19,159 nucleotides of DNA from assembly GCA_002817055.1 (NCBI GenBank), contig MUCU01000018.1, positions 1 to 19,159 on the forward strand, in the 5' to 3' direction. The notes under the pieces were generated by a model. It was given only the letters and a program-made list of their open reading frames with translations, did not search any database and had not been told where the DNA came from. The stretch comes from SAR202 cluster bacterium Io17-Chloro-G7. Its GTDB lineage: Bacteria; Chloroflexota; Dehalococcoidia; UBA3495. This document shows, piece by piece, positions 6,839-13,550 of the stretch (positions are counted from its first letter, which is position 1; each line of letters starts with the position of its first letter). The translations under genes and the position numbers were made by a program.

Positions 6839-7220
6839 TGGGTAGGCCAGCTTCTTTCCACCCCTTCATCCCGCCGTCCATATAGGATACGTTTGTGAAT
6901 CCCATCTCTTTTAGCACTTGTGCCCCAAGTGAGGCCATGTGGCCCAGGCCTCAAGTTGTGATTACCTGCCGTGACCGGTCCTGTAAACGCAGGTCCCGTA
7001 TCTGTTCCGGCACTTGCAAGTCCGCGCGAATGGGTAGCGAACCCAAAGAGATCATCACCACGTTGGGTGCTCTGTCGCTATCCGGGACAGACTCCGCATC
7101 CCGCACTTCGATTAATATGGCGCCCTCATCAGCCTGAAGCCTTTGATGTGCCTCTTCCGGGGTAATCCCAGTCACTTCGGCTTTCGCTTCAGTAACCATT
7201 TCCATCCAACTCTTTGCCAT
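6828..7220 (-). CDS. Rhodanese-domain sulfurtransferase with in-frame TGA at the catalytic Cys position (candidate selenoprotein)
   Basis: A single-domain rhodanese-like protein. Start ATG at 7220 is set by AGGAGG five bases upstream; a longer frame to 7334 overlaps the promoter and is not used. Residues 1-89 run through ITPEEAHQRL (19-28), the strand LIEVRDAESV (36-45, the DVR-like motif) and RQVITT (84-89). Codon 90 (6951-6953) is TGA. The same frame then continues for 40 codons, GLGHMASLGAQVLKEMGFTN, VSYMDGGMKGWKEAGLP and a TAA at 6828-6830; this is exactly the C-terminal half of a rhodanese, including the GGMKGW motif. TGA falls where the nucleophilic Cys heads the active-site loop, and the other 129 residues contain no Cys. 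Either UGA is read as selenocysteine (130-residue protein) or the gene carries one nonsense mutation. Promoter and SD are intact and I see no other lesion. Standard annotation would report a truncated 89-residue product. Confidence 0.75.
6915..6931 (-). promoter_or_regulatory. SECIS-like apical stem-loop downstream of the in-frame UGA
   Basis: On the minus strand CACTTG-GGGCA-CAAGTG forms a perfect 6-bp stem with a five-base loop that begins with G. The loop starts 26 bases after the UGA. These features meet the published bacterial SECIS rules as I recall them (loop 16-37 bases from UGA, a G in the first two loop positions). Below this stem the pairing is poor. A competing hairpin starts at the UGA itself (TGAGGCC with GGCCTCA, plus-strand 6930-6953 region). 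Confidence 0.45.
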
Positions 7221-7305
7221 GAATGCCTCCTCAACGGGTTTTTCCCGACCTTTTCCGATTAACAGGCCCGATCCACAAGAATAAAGGTCTTCCGGGATGA
7301 GTTGA

Positions 7306-7334
7306 ACTATAAGACGGCGACCTAAGAGCGTCAA
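7306..7334 (-). promoter_or_regulatory. Sigma70-type promoter of the rhodanese gene
   Basis: Minus strand: TTGACG (-35, 7329-7334), exactly 17 bases, then TATAGT (-10, 7306-7311). Transcription would begin near 7299 and leave a leader of about 80 bases before the ATG at 7220. The leader contains a small hairpin CGGG-AAAAA-CCCG (7235-7247) right next to the SD. Confidence 0.65.
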
Positions 7335-7722
7335 CTGTCCACCGGTTTGCTGGAGTGTGCTTTGGGTGGAGCGTGCGTTTAGGGACAGGGCATTTTTCGC
7401 CAGGGTTTGCCAGAGATTATTGCGGAGAATAGCGGCGTCCTACCCACGCGGCCGCCGCAGATTCAACCAGTTGCTTGGAGTCCGGGAAACGCCCAGGGCA
7501 AGGCCACTTTTAGCGATGAGCGAGATAATATAACGCTACTAAACGTCCGGTCTATAGGTAAACCGGTCCCATCCGCAAACCATACCCGCAATTTAGGGGC
7601 ACTCATACCGGCGACTCCTACTATTGGGATCGTACTATTGTGGGATCGTAAATAGCCACTATGACCGATGACGGGATGTTGCGTAGAATGTAGCATGTGG
7701 CTACTAAGTTGGAGGTGACACC
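7335..7722. other. 388-bp spacer with a short tandem duplication, no gene seen
   Basis: This lies between divergent promoters/genes (rhodanese on minus, PspC on plus). Frames through it lack SD and motifs. CTATTGGGATCGTA at 7621-7634 is repeated as CTATTGTGGGATCGTA at 7635-7650 (two inserted bases). A TAGAAT box at 7684-7689 is a possible -10 for the PspC gene, without a good -35. Confidence 0.45.
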
Positions 7723-7965
7723 ATGCCTAAGCGTTTAGTAAAAAGCACTAACAAGAAGCTGTGGGGAGTGGCTGGGGGCTTGGCTGAGTACTTCAACGTG
7801 GACCCGACGTTGGTCCGGGTCGGCTTCGTTGTCTTGACTTTCATTTGCGTCGTTGCCGGGATTGTAGGATATGTTGCGCTGGCTTTGCTGATGCCATCCC
7901 CTGACAAGGCACAGCTGACCAACCGGGTGGCAGTGGTAGATAATCCGGACCAGGATGTGCGCTGA
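7723..7965 (+). CDS. PspC-domain membrane protein
   Basis: An 80-residue protein consisting almost only of a PspC domain. Seen: basic N-terminus MPKRLVKSTNKK, the diagnostic LWGVAGGLAEYFNVDPTLVR (13-32), a hydrophobic segment at about 33-58 that can make one membrane helix with a bend, LLMPSPDK at its end, and a short hydrophilic tail. PspC proteins sit in the cytoplasmic membrane and in enterobacteria sense envelope stress with PspA/PspB; here no other psp gene is nearby, so a stress-response role is only inferred. GGAGGT at 7711-7716 is a good SD. Length is typical for stand-alone PspC proteins. Confidence 0.92.
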   Translation: MPKRLVKSTNKKLWGVAGGLAEYFNVDPTLVRVGFVVLTFICVVAGIVGYVALALLMPSPDKAQLTNRVAVVDNPDQDVR

Positions 7966-8230
7966 CCGAGGGGTCAATGCTCCGCCGGGTCACGTAAAGT
8001 CGAGTTCCGAATCCGTCCGGAGCAGGGCGGCAGACCCCAGGTTGGCGTGGATGTTACTAGGATAACTATGGTCACATGATGCAGCAGGGGTCTCAAGGTC
8101 CCGGAACGGATCTCGCTGATCCAAAATAGGTTAGCGAAGTTGAAGGTTAAGGGACGGAGGAGTCGGCATCCTCCGCGTCTAGAATGTTGACCAGAGTGGA
8201 CCATCAGAAGCGATAGCGGACCCAAGCAAC
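7966..8230. other. Spacer between the PspC gene and the terminator; no gene seen
   Basis: About 265 bases with no supported coding frame. It runs into the strong terminator at 8231-8266, so either the PspC transcript has a long 3' part or a small untranslated RNA lies here; I see no promoter strong enough to claim the latter. Confidence 0.35.
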
Positions 8231-8266
8231 AAAAAGCCTCCCGGCATAACTGCCGGGGGGGCTTTT
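8231..8266. terminator. Strong bidirectional intrinsic terminator
   Basis: AAAAGCCTCCCGGCA (8232-8246) pairs with TGCCGGGGGGGCTTTT (8251-8266) with one bulge and one G-U pair, loop TAAC. The A-run on one side and T-run on the other make it usable in both directions: for tRNA-Lys (minus strand, 77 bases downstream of its 3' end) and for rightward transcription from the PspC region. Confidence 0.85.
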
Positions 8267-8342
8267 ATTAGTGCCTATGTTTCGATTGCTAATCAGGGTG
8301 CGCCCAACCCAAGCCAATATGTGCGATTTGGAGGTAAACAAA

Positions 8343-8419
8343 TGGTGGGCCGTGTGGGGCTCGAACCCACGACACCCGGATTAAAAGTCCGGTGCTCTGC
8401 CAAACTGAGCTAACGGCCC
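8343..8419 (-). tRNA. trnK: tRNA-Lys (anticodon TTT)
   Basis: The minus strand starts GGGCCGT and ends ACGGCCC-A-CCA, a perfect 7-bp acceptor stem with encoded CCA. The D arm contains TAGCTCAGTTTGGCAGAGC; the anticodon arm is CCGGA-CTTTTAA-TCCGG, giving anticodon TTT for AAA/AAG lysine codons; the T arm has GTGGG-TTCGAGC-CCCAC. All parts of the cloverleaf are normal. No integrase or duplicated 3' end lies nearby, so it is not acting as an attachment site here. Confidence 0.97.
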
Positions 8420-8720
8420 ATGACTATGCCTTGATGTTGCTGCACTACCTTGGATTAGCTGAGGACGAACACGGCTGCGGGAAGGCGCTTTGACTCGAAT
8501 GCTGTCGCAACCGCAGCAGGCGGGGACTCCTCCCACACGCGGGACAATATTGTATCACCTGATTCACCTTGGGAAAACGATCGCGCCCTTAATTAGTTTC
8601 ATATAGGTTAGCCAATTGACGCCTGCCACCTAGACAGACCGTACAGTCCTTTTATCCAAGGTGACTAAGATGGGCCGGTGGGAGTCTCGAAGGCTCGGGC
8701 ATGTGTTGAGCCAGGCGTCG

Positions 8721-8756
8721 GTCTTTTGTCTGATGCAGGTCTTTTATGTAATGCAG
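8721..8756. repeat. 18-bp tandem duplication
   Basis: GTCTTTTGTCTGATGCAG (8721-8738) is followed immediately by GTCTTTTATGTAATGCAG (8739-8756), 15 of 18 identical. Non-coding context. Confidence 0.75.
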
Positions 8757-8801
8757 GTTGGCGGTGCGGGAAGATTGAGGTACCGGAGGTGCGTCAGCTA
8801 G

Positions 8802-8829
8802 GAAGTCCCATTAGGGAAGTTCCGTTAGG
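8802..8829. repeat. 14-bp tandem duplication
   Basis: GAAGTCCCATTAGG (8802-8815) is followed immediately by GAAGTTCCGTTAGG (8816-8829), 12 of 14 identical. Confidence 0.7.
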
Positions 8830-8888
8830 TAGGAAAACGAGATGTACGGAAGGTTAGATCCTCGGGAAATGTGCTCCTCAAAACCCAC

Positions 8889-8916
8889 TTGCAACCGGTG
8901 CTGCCGCTGTGATAAT
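8889..8916 (+). promoter_or_regulatory. Promoter of the VOC gene
   Basis: TTGCAA (8889-8894), 16 bases, then GATAAT (8911-8916) preceded by TGT, i.e. an extended -10. Start of transcription would be near 8923, about 28 bases before the ATG at 8951. Confidence 0.55.
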
Positions 8917-8950
8917 GTGGCCGGAAACAAAGCAGAACAGGAGAGGAAAG

Positions 8951-9463
8951 ATGAGCTACACGCCGAAATCACTAGGTCACGTAAACATTTATGTGCGCAA
9001 CGCTGAGCGCTCACAAAAGTGGTATGAAGAAGTACTCGGGCTTCACACCTATGATTTCGTCCCCGGACGCGCCGCTTTCATGTCGGCGGACAAAGAGATC
9101 TCCCACGAAATCGCATTGATGGAAGTAGGAGAGAATGCTCTCGGACCGCAAAAAGGACAGGTCGGCTTGAACCACATGGCCTGGTACATGCACAGCCTAG
9201 ATGACCTGAAAGAGCTTTACCAGCGTCTGCAAGACTTGAACGTGACCATCGACCGCGTGTCCGACCACGGTCTCGCAATCGGGATTTATCTCCGAGACCC
9301 GGACGGCAACGGAATCGAGGTCTCTTATGAGATGCCCCGAAGTGAGTGGGAGCGAGAAGAAAACCTGTTCATGAGCGGTGGATTGACCCAGAAAGGCCGC
9401 CTGCCCGGCCCCTGGGACGAGGCAATCGCCAAAGCCGATGCTGCCGCCGCTGCCGCTAGGTAA
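8951..9463 (+). CDS. VOC-superfamily protein (glyoxalase/extradiol dioxygenase-like)
   Basis: A 170-residue metalloprotein of the vicinal oxygen chelate superfamily. Seen: LGHVNIYVRNAERSQKWYEE (8-27) with first metal ligand H10, VLGLHTYDF, GLNHMAWYM (72-80) with H75, and LRDPDGNGIEVSYE (114-127) with E123. This H-H-E set and the DPDGNGIEV signature fit type I extradiol dioxygenases and related VOC enzymes. The C-terminal 40 residues are hydrophilic, ending in an Ala-rich tail. The ATG at 8909 would precede the transcription start, and GGAGAGGAAAG directly before 8951 is the SD, so 8951 is the start. It forms a single-gene unit with its own promoter and terminator. It may cleave a catechol or isomerise a ketoaldehyde; the substrate is unknown. 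Confidence 0.9.
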   Translation: MSYTPKSLGHVNIYVRNAERSQKWYEEVLGLHTYDFVPGRAAFMSADKEISHEIALMEVGENALGPQKGQVGLNHMAWYMHSLDDLKELYQRLQDLNVTIDRVSDHGLAIGIYLRDPDGNGIEVSYEMPRSEWEREENLFMSGGLTQKGRLPGPWDEAIAKADAAAAAAR

Positions 9464-9491
9464 CCAACGGTCCACGCCAAACAGAACAATC

Positions 9492-9518
9492 GGGGGTGCC
9501 AGAGCGCACCCCCTTTTT
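9492..9518 (+). terminator. Intrinsic terminator of the VOC gene
   Basis: GGGGGTGC (9492-9499) and GCACCCCC (9506-9513) make a perfect 8-bp stem with a six-base loop, followed by TTTTTATTTT. Textbook form, 28 bases after the stop. Confidence 0.93.
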
Positions 9519-9530
9519 ATTTTCCGGTTC

Positions 9531-9562
9531 TATTTCCAGCCCGACTTATTTCCAGCCGGACT
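9531..9562. repeat. 16-bp tandem duplication
   Basis: TATTTCCAGCCCGACT (9531-9546) is followed immediately by TATTTCCAGCCGGACT (9547-9562), 15 of 16 identical, between the VOC terminator and the stop of the convergent ABM gene. Confidence 0.75.
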
Positions 9563-9577
9563 TGCTTCGTGCCGGTG

Positions 9578-9895
9578 TTAATTCCATTCAGAATCCGGCG
9601 GCCAAATGTTGTGGCTGCCTCTAGCTGCGCCTTGGGGCCCATCCTCCCGCCAGTCTTTGATGCTGTCTAATAACTTCAGTAGGTGGGGCGCCTTCAGGTG
9701 GGTTTGGAACGCAGCCTCGTCCTTATAGACCTCGTATAACCACATCAGATTGGAGTCGCCAGCGTCTTGGATTACGTCGAAGCGTAAGCAGTCCACTTCG
9801 TCCTTCACCGACGCTTTTGCGTCTTCCAAAAGAGCTTCTACGAACTCCTCTTTGTGCCCTTCTTTAATTTTCATGGATGCAATTATAACGTACAT
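9578..9895 (-). CDS. ABM-family (antibiotic biosynthesis monooxygenase/YgiN-like) protein
   Basis: A 105-residue protein with a ferredoxin-like alpha/beta fold of the ABM domain family, small cofactor-free or haem-binding oxygenases and quinol monooxygenases. Seen: the first strand MYVIIASMKIKEGHKEEF (1-18), the central DCLRFDVIQD (35-44), the strand LMWLYEVYKDEAAFQTH (50-66) with the H-containing end, and the helix that follows. A 25-residue tail rich in Gly, Pro and Trp extends past the domain. Start ATG at 9895 follows GGAGGAGAT directly, a strong SD. It is convergent with the VOC gene. In E. coli YgiN oxidises menadiol; the substrate here is not determinable. Confidence 0.88.
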   Translation of the reverse strand: MYVIIASMKIKEGHKEEFVEALLEDAKASVKDEVDCLRFDVIQDAGDSNLMWLYEVYKDEAAFQTHLKAPHLLKLLDSIKDWREDGPQGAARGSHNIWPPDSEWN

Positions 9896-10313
9896 ATCTC
9901 CTCCTAACTGATGGCTTAGAATGCGATATCTGTCGAGTGATAGGCTAAGTTTCTGGATTAAACACGGTTGGCTTAGTCATGGTCTAGGCCGAATCTCCGC
10001 TGGCAACGGCATTATCAGTACCTGGAATCCCAGCGTCGGAATGTTACAACCTCACCATCCCGCTGGCAAGGCTCGGGTCAGTAAGCGTGCGCATTAGGTA
10101 GGGTTCATCGCCCCTTTCAGTCGTCGTTTCCCAACCGCTTCCCGCATGATAATATGGTCAAGGCCCAGCGTCCCACGTTGATTATGCTCATAATCTGCCA
10201 TGGTCGGATCAGTCCGGGGCGATTGGCTACTGCCAAATCGGCGGGGTTGAGCATAGACCTGAACTCACTTAGCTAATTACGGGTTTAGACGTCTGCCAAA
10301 AAGGAGCCAGGCA
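9896..10313. other. 418-bp spacer between divergent ABM and HpaB-type genes
   Basis: No coding frame supported. An extended -10 (TGA-TAATAT, 10147-10155) on the plus strand may serve the HpaB-type gene with a leader of about 160 bases; the -35 is poor. In that leader CGATTGGC (10220-10227), TACT, GCCAAATCG (10232-10240) form a hairpin with one bulged A, 74 bases before the ATG. I do not recognise a known riboswitch. Confidence 0.4.
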
Positions 10314-11768
10314 ATGCCGGTTAGAACGGGTGCTCAGTACATCGAAGGTCTACGGGAGAATCAGCCGGAAGTATATATGAACGGCGAGCGTGTGAAGGAC
10401 GTAACCACCCATCCGGCGCTGAGCAATGGGATACAGACCTTGGCCCGCCTTTATGACATGCAGCACGACCCGGAAATTGCCGACCAAATGACCTACACAT
10501 CCCCCACAACCGGAGACCAAGTCGGCCTGTCCTTCATCCTTCCCAAGACGCCCGAAGACCTGCAGCGCCGCCACACCATGATGTCCCACTGGGCTCGGGT
10601 AAGTTGCGGTATGATGGGCCGCAGTCCCGATTTCATGAACGTGAACGTGATGGCCATGGCCGCCGCAGGCGACTACTTTGCCCAGAACCGGCCCGAATTC
10701 AAGAAAAACATCCAGGACTATTACGAGCTTGTCCGCGAGAAAGACCTGGTCCTGACCCATACCTTGCTTAACCTACAGCGCAGCCGAGCCCCCGGCGCGA
10801 CAATGCTGGAAGACCGCACCGACATAGGCCTGGCGGTGGTCAAAGAGACCGATGCCGGCATAATCGTGAATGGTGCTCGGGTGCTTGCCACTCTGGCGCC
10901 ACTGTCGGAGGAAATCGCCCTTTATCCCACAACCTCGCATATGCTTCCGGGCGGCGCTCCCGATCGCTACTCTTTTGCCTTTGCCATTCCCAACAATACC
11001 CCCGGCCTGAAGTTTCAATGCCGGGAGAGCTTTGATCAAGGCCGTTCCCACTTCGACCACCCCTTGGGCTCCCGTTTCGAGGAAATGGATGCCGTGGCCT
11101 TTTTCGACAATGTACTGGTGCCTTGGGAGCGGGTATTTCTGCTGGGCGACGTAGAGTTGTGCAACAATCTGCAGTCCGCCACCAACCGACACCTCCACTC
11201 TGGGCACCAGATAGTCACCAAAAACGTGGTGAAGTGTGAGTTCATTCTGGGCTTGGCCAACCTGATGATCCAAACCTTGGGTTCGGGTCAGTTGCCCCAC
11301 GTGCAACAAATGATGGCTGAGATCATCGAAAACCTGGAAGTGACCAAGGCTTGTTTGCGGGCTGCGGAAGCCGACGCCAAGATCGATAAATGGGGCGTGC
11401 TTTGCCCTGCGGAATTGCCCCTGCAGGTGGCCCGAAACTCGTTTATCCGCATGTACCCCAGAATGGCTGAAATTCTCCACCTATTGGGTTCCAGCAGCCT
11501 CATGGCCCTGCCTACCGAGGCAGACATGAACGGTCCTCTTGCCGACGAGATCAACAAGTACCTGGAAACGGATACTGCCTCGGCCCAAGAGCGGGTCAGA
11601 ATTTTCCGCTTGGCCTGGGACACCTGTTGTAGCGCCTTCGCCGGACGGCAGATCCTTTACGAAAGGTTCTTCCAAGCCGATTCGGTGCGCAACGCTGTCA
11701 TTCTATACAACATGTTCGACCGGGAACCCATGACTAATTGGGTCAGTGATTTCCTGCACCAAGAATAA
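10314..11768 (+). CDS. 4-hydroxyphenylacetate 3-hydroxylase-family (HpaB-like) FADH2-dependent monooxygenase
   Basis: A 484-residue class D (acyl-CoA-dehydrogenase-fold) flavin monooxygenase, oxygenase component of a two-component system that hydroxylates phenolic substrates using FADH2 made by a separate reductase. Seen: RTGAQYIEGLRENQPEVYMN at 4-23, typical of the family start; HWARVSCGMMGRSPDFMN (92-109); DLVLTHTLLNLQRSR (144-158); the central beta-barrel region with AFAIPNNTPGLKFQCRES; the FFDNVLVPWERVFLLGD flavin-proximal helix; and a C-terminal YNMFDREPMTNWVSDFL. Relative to Thermus HpaB (R100, Y104, H142) I align R103, F107 and H149, so the Tyr would be Phe. Length is normal. AAGGAG precedes the ATG by nine bases. 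No HpaC-type reductase is in the window. A cupin follows 151 bp downstream. Confidence 0.9.
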   Translation: MPVRTGAQYIEGLRENQPEVYMNGERVKDVTTHPALSNGIQTLARLYDMQHDPEIADQMTYTSPTTGDQVGLSFILPKTPEDLQRRHTMMSHWARVSCGMMGRSPDFMNVNVMAMAAAGDYFAQNRPEFKKNIQDYYELVREKDLVLTHTLLNLQRSRAPGATMLEDRTDIGLAVVKETDAGIIVNGARVLATLAPLSEEIALYPTTSHMLPGGAPDRYSFAFAIPNNTPGLKFQCRESFDQGRSHFDHPLGSRFEEMDAVAFFDNVLVPWERVFLLGDVELCNNLQSATNRHLHSGHQIVTKNVVKCEFILGLANLMIQTLGSGQLPHVQQMMAEIIENLEVTKACLRAAEADAKIDKWGVLCPAELPLQVARNSFIRMYPRMAEILHLLGSSSLMALPTEADMNGPLADEINKYLETDTASAQERVRIFRLAWDTCCSAFAGRQILYERFFQADSVRNAVILYNMFDREPMTNWVSDFLHQE

Positions 11769-11869
11769 GCAGTACCAGTCAGTCCGGCTTGGGGCCTAGT
11801 GGCTCACCATGAGCGGGATTGATAACGCTGGTCTATCCCCTTTGGCATTAGCGGAAAAATATCAGCGCT

Positions 11870-11887
11870 CTCCGCGTTCTCTGCGTT
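11870..11887. repeat. 9-bp tandem repeat of the CGCAGAGAA type
   Basis: CTCCGCGTT (11870-11878) is directly followed by CTCTGCGTT (11879-11887). Read on the other strand this is AACGCAGAGAACGCGGAG, resembling the short AACGCAGAG-type repeats common in intergenic DNA of many environmental bacteria. Confidence 0.5.
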
Positions 11888-11919
11888 AAGAACCGGCGCC
11901 ATAATACAAGGAGGTTGCA

Positions 11920-12279
11920 ATGGCAACGCCCAAGCTCATACGGCAAGACAGCGTAAAACACCTGGAACGCGCTCCCGGTGTCACCGTGTCCACCATGGTG
12001 GGAGAGGATTCCGGAGCCACCGAAATCTCCAGCGGCATCACCAGTTTCGCTCCGGGTACTTCCAATACCACCCACTTCCACAACGCCGAGGAATCGGTGA
12101 TTGTCATCGAAGGCGAGGGAGTAATGATCATCGGCGGAGAGGAGCATCACGTTAAACCCAACGACGCCGCATTTATCACACCGGGCACCCACCACCGCAT
12201 CGTCAACACCGGAGACAAGCCTTTCCGGATTGCTTGGTCCTATGCGACGATCCACGTTTCACGGACGCTGGTGGACTAA
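11920..12279 (+). CDS. Single-domain cupin protein
   Basis: A 119-residue metal-binding beta-barrel. Both cupin motifs are complete: motif 1 from G46 with H52, H54 and E58 followed by G65, motif 2 with PGTHH (88-92) and N96, H92 being the fourth ligand. The fold is compact and there is no second domain, so it is a small monocupin such as a dioxygenase, isomerase or sensory cupin; activity cannot be assigned. AAGGAGG at 11908-11914 is a strong SD. It follows the HpaB-type gene on the same strand with 151 bp between, and may act on the product of that enzyme or belong to the same transcript; that link is inference from position only. Confidence 0.92.
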   Translation: MATPKLIRQDSVKHLERAPGVTVSTMVGEDSGATEISSGITSFAPGTSNTTHFHNAEESVIVIEGEGVMIIGGEEHHVKPNDAAFITPGTHHRIVNTGDKPFRIAWSYATIHVSRTLVD

Positions 12280-12287
12280 ACCATACG

Positions 12288-12309
12288 GGCGCTCGAATCA
12301 TATAGCGCC
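12288..12309 (+). terminator. Weak hairpin after the cupin gene
   Basis: GGCGCT (12288-12293) and AGCGCC (12304-12309) pair around a ten-base loop, eight bases after the stop. No T-run follows, so termination is only possible, not clear. Confidence 0.3.
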
Positions 12310-12438
12310 GCTGGCCTAAGTCTGCATCGGATTGAGGCAATGTTCCGGGTGTCGAGATCAGGAGGTCCGCCTATTACCCTGTCGCGCGCCTCCAAATCGC
12401 GTTTCCAATAAGGGCAAGCCGCCGGAGTTACTTATTGC

Positions 12439-13338
12439 ATGTGGGTTTTGGTAGCCCTGGCCAGCACGGTCTGCTACGCCGGGGTCAGCATACTCGACAA
12501 ATACGTCCTCGACCGCCGTCTCCCCAGTGTCGTCAGTTTTTACGCTTGGGTCACAATAAATCACACCGTATACGTCAGCATTTTGTTAGCCGTCACGGGC
12601 ATTCCGTGGGGCGGTCCAGGCGATAAGCTGCTGGTTGCCTTCCTTTCCGGCTTGTCCTTGGGCGCCGGTTTCGTGTGCATGTTTTTGGGACTCAAGTTGG
12701 AAGAGGCGTCCCGGGCGGTAGCGCTCAGCCAAGTGTATCCGATCTACGTGGCCCTGTTGGCGGTCGCTTTCTTGGGGGAATCCCTGAAGCCGGTCCAGTG
12801 GGTAGCTATCTTGCTGATCGTGTTCGGCGCGATGCAGATCTCTCTTAGGGGCGGCTCGGGGAGCATGCTGCCCAGACTGAGCCGTGGCCTCCCCTTTTTG
12901 CTGGTCACGGGCATCGGTCAAGGCGTGGGATTCTTTCTCGTCAAGCATGCCATGGAAGGCCTTCCCGTTTGGACGGCTCTGGCCTTCCAGCAGATGGGGC
13001 TTTTGTTAGCATTTGGATTATTTGCGCGCCCTAGAGCTTGGAGGGAGTTGGCCCAAGTGTTGAGAGACCGGAAGTTCCTGTTGTTGATGGTGTCGGGCGA
13101 AAGCGCCCTGCCATTCACCGCAATTGCACTAACGATTTGGGCGGTCAGCTTGGGACCGGTTTCCCAGGTAGCTGCACTGCTGGCAACACGACCCTTGGCG
13201 GTCTTCGCTGGAAGTTCTATCCTGAGCAGGGAGCGATTGGGGATACTGGAGGAGTCTCTTTCACCTACCAGTTTGGCGCTCAAGGGGATTTCTATTGCTA
13301 TGATAGTCGCAGGCGCTGCGACCCTGGGCTTGTACTAG
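12439..13338 (+). CDS. EamA/DMT-superfamily transporter
   Basis: A 299-residue inner-membrane protein of the drug/metabolite transporter superfamily, with two EamA halves of about five helices each. Seen: the first helix with LASTVCYAGVSILDKYVLDR (7-26), the conserved end of half one LSQVYPIYVALLAVAFLGES (95-114, the Pro-Tyr/Glu signature), a linker near 140-150, and a second half with FQQMGLLLAFGLF and ATRPLAVFAGSSILSRERLG, then a last helix at the C-terminus. Such proteins export amino acids, nucleotides or sugars, or import metabolites; direction and substrate are not visible. The SD is weak (GGAG at 12424-12427, eleven bases upstream). It is 159 bp after the cupin gene and 212 bp before the CMD gene. 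Confidence 0.88.
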   Translation: MWVLVALASTVCYAGVSILDKYVLDRRLPSVVSFYAWVTINHTVYVSILLAVTGIPWGGPGDKLLVAFLSGLSLGAGFVCMFLGLKLEEASRAVALSQVYPIYVALLAVAFLGESLKPVQWVAILLIVFGAMQISLRGGSGSMLPRLSRGLPFLLVTGIGQGVGFFLVKHAMEGLPVWTALAFQQMGLLLAFGLFARPRAWRELAQVLRDRKFLLLMVSGESALPFTAIALTIWAVSLGPVSQVAALLATRPLAVFAGSSILSRERLGILEESLSPTSLALKGISIAMIVAGAATLGLY

Positions 13339-13550
13339 CAACTTTCCCGGAACCTGGGGTTATGCGGCTGATGGTGACGGAATTCGGTAATGGTAGCCAA
13401 AATAATTGGTTACAATGGTACCCAAGTGACAATCGTAGTCCAACTATGATGGCAATTTAGTAAAAAAGAAGTCCAAAATAATACATCCCTTTCCCTGGGC
13501 GGCCCGGTTTTGATGCCAGCCGTATTTGTGACAGAAAACAGGAGGAAAAC

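Larger units (their letters stand above)
8420..8950. other. 530-bp spacer between tRNA-Lys and the VOC gene, no gene seen
   Basis: No frame with SD and motifs. Minus strand: TGATACAAT (-10 box at 8549-8554 with an extended TG) is a possible promoter for the tRNA, about 120 bases away; its -35 is poor. Plus strand: the VOC promoter at 8889-8916. Two tandem duplications lie between them. Confidence 0.45.

Noticed and set aside
6951..7334. 127-residue ORF starting at 7334 as the rhodanese gene
   Set aside because: Its first 38 codons overlap the -35/-10 promoter and lack an SD; AGGAGG marks the ATG at 7220.
8343..8419. tRNA-Lys as an integration site for a mobile element
   Set aside because: No integrase gene and no duplicated tRNA 3' end in the window.
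8909..8950. ATG at 8909 as the VOC start
   Set aside because: It lies inside the promoter's -10 region; the SD directly precedes 8951.
10773..11480. 235-residue open frame antisense to the HpaB-like gene
   Set aside because: Antisense shadow; composition typical of mirrored codons.
12361..12366. AGGAGG after the cupin gene as the SD of a missed small gene
   Set aside because: No start codon at proper distance opens a usable frame.
13038..13460. 140-residue frame overlapping the end of the DMT gene and running past it
   Set aside because: Mostly inside the transporter gene in another frame, no SD, no motifs in the 120 bases beyond.
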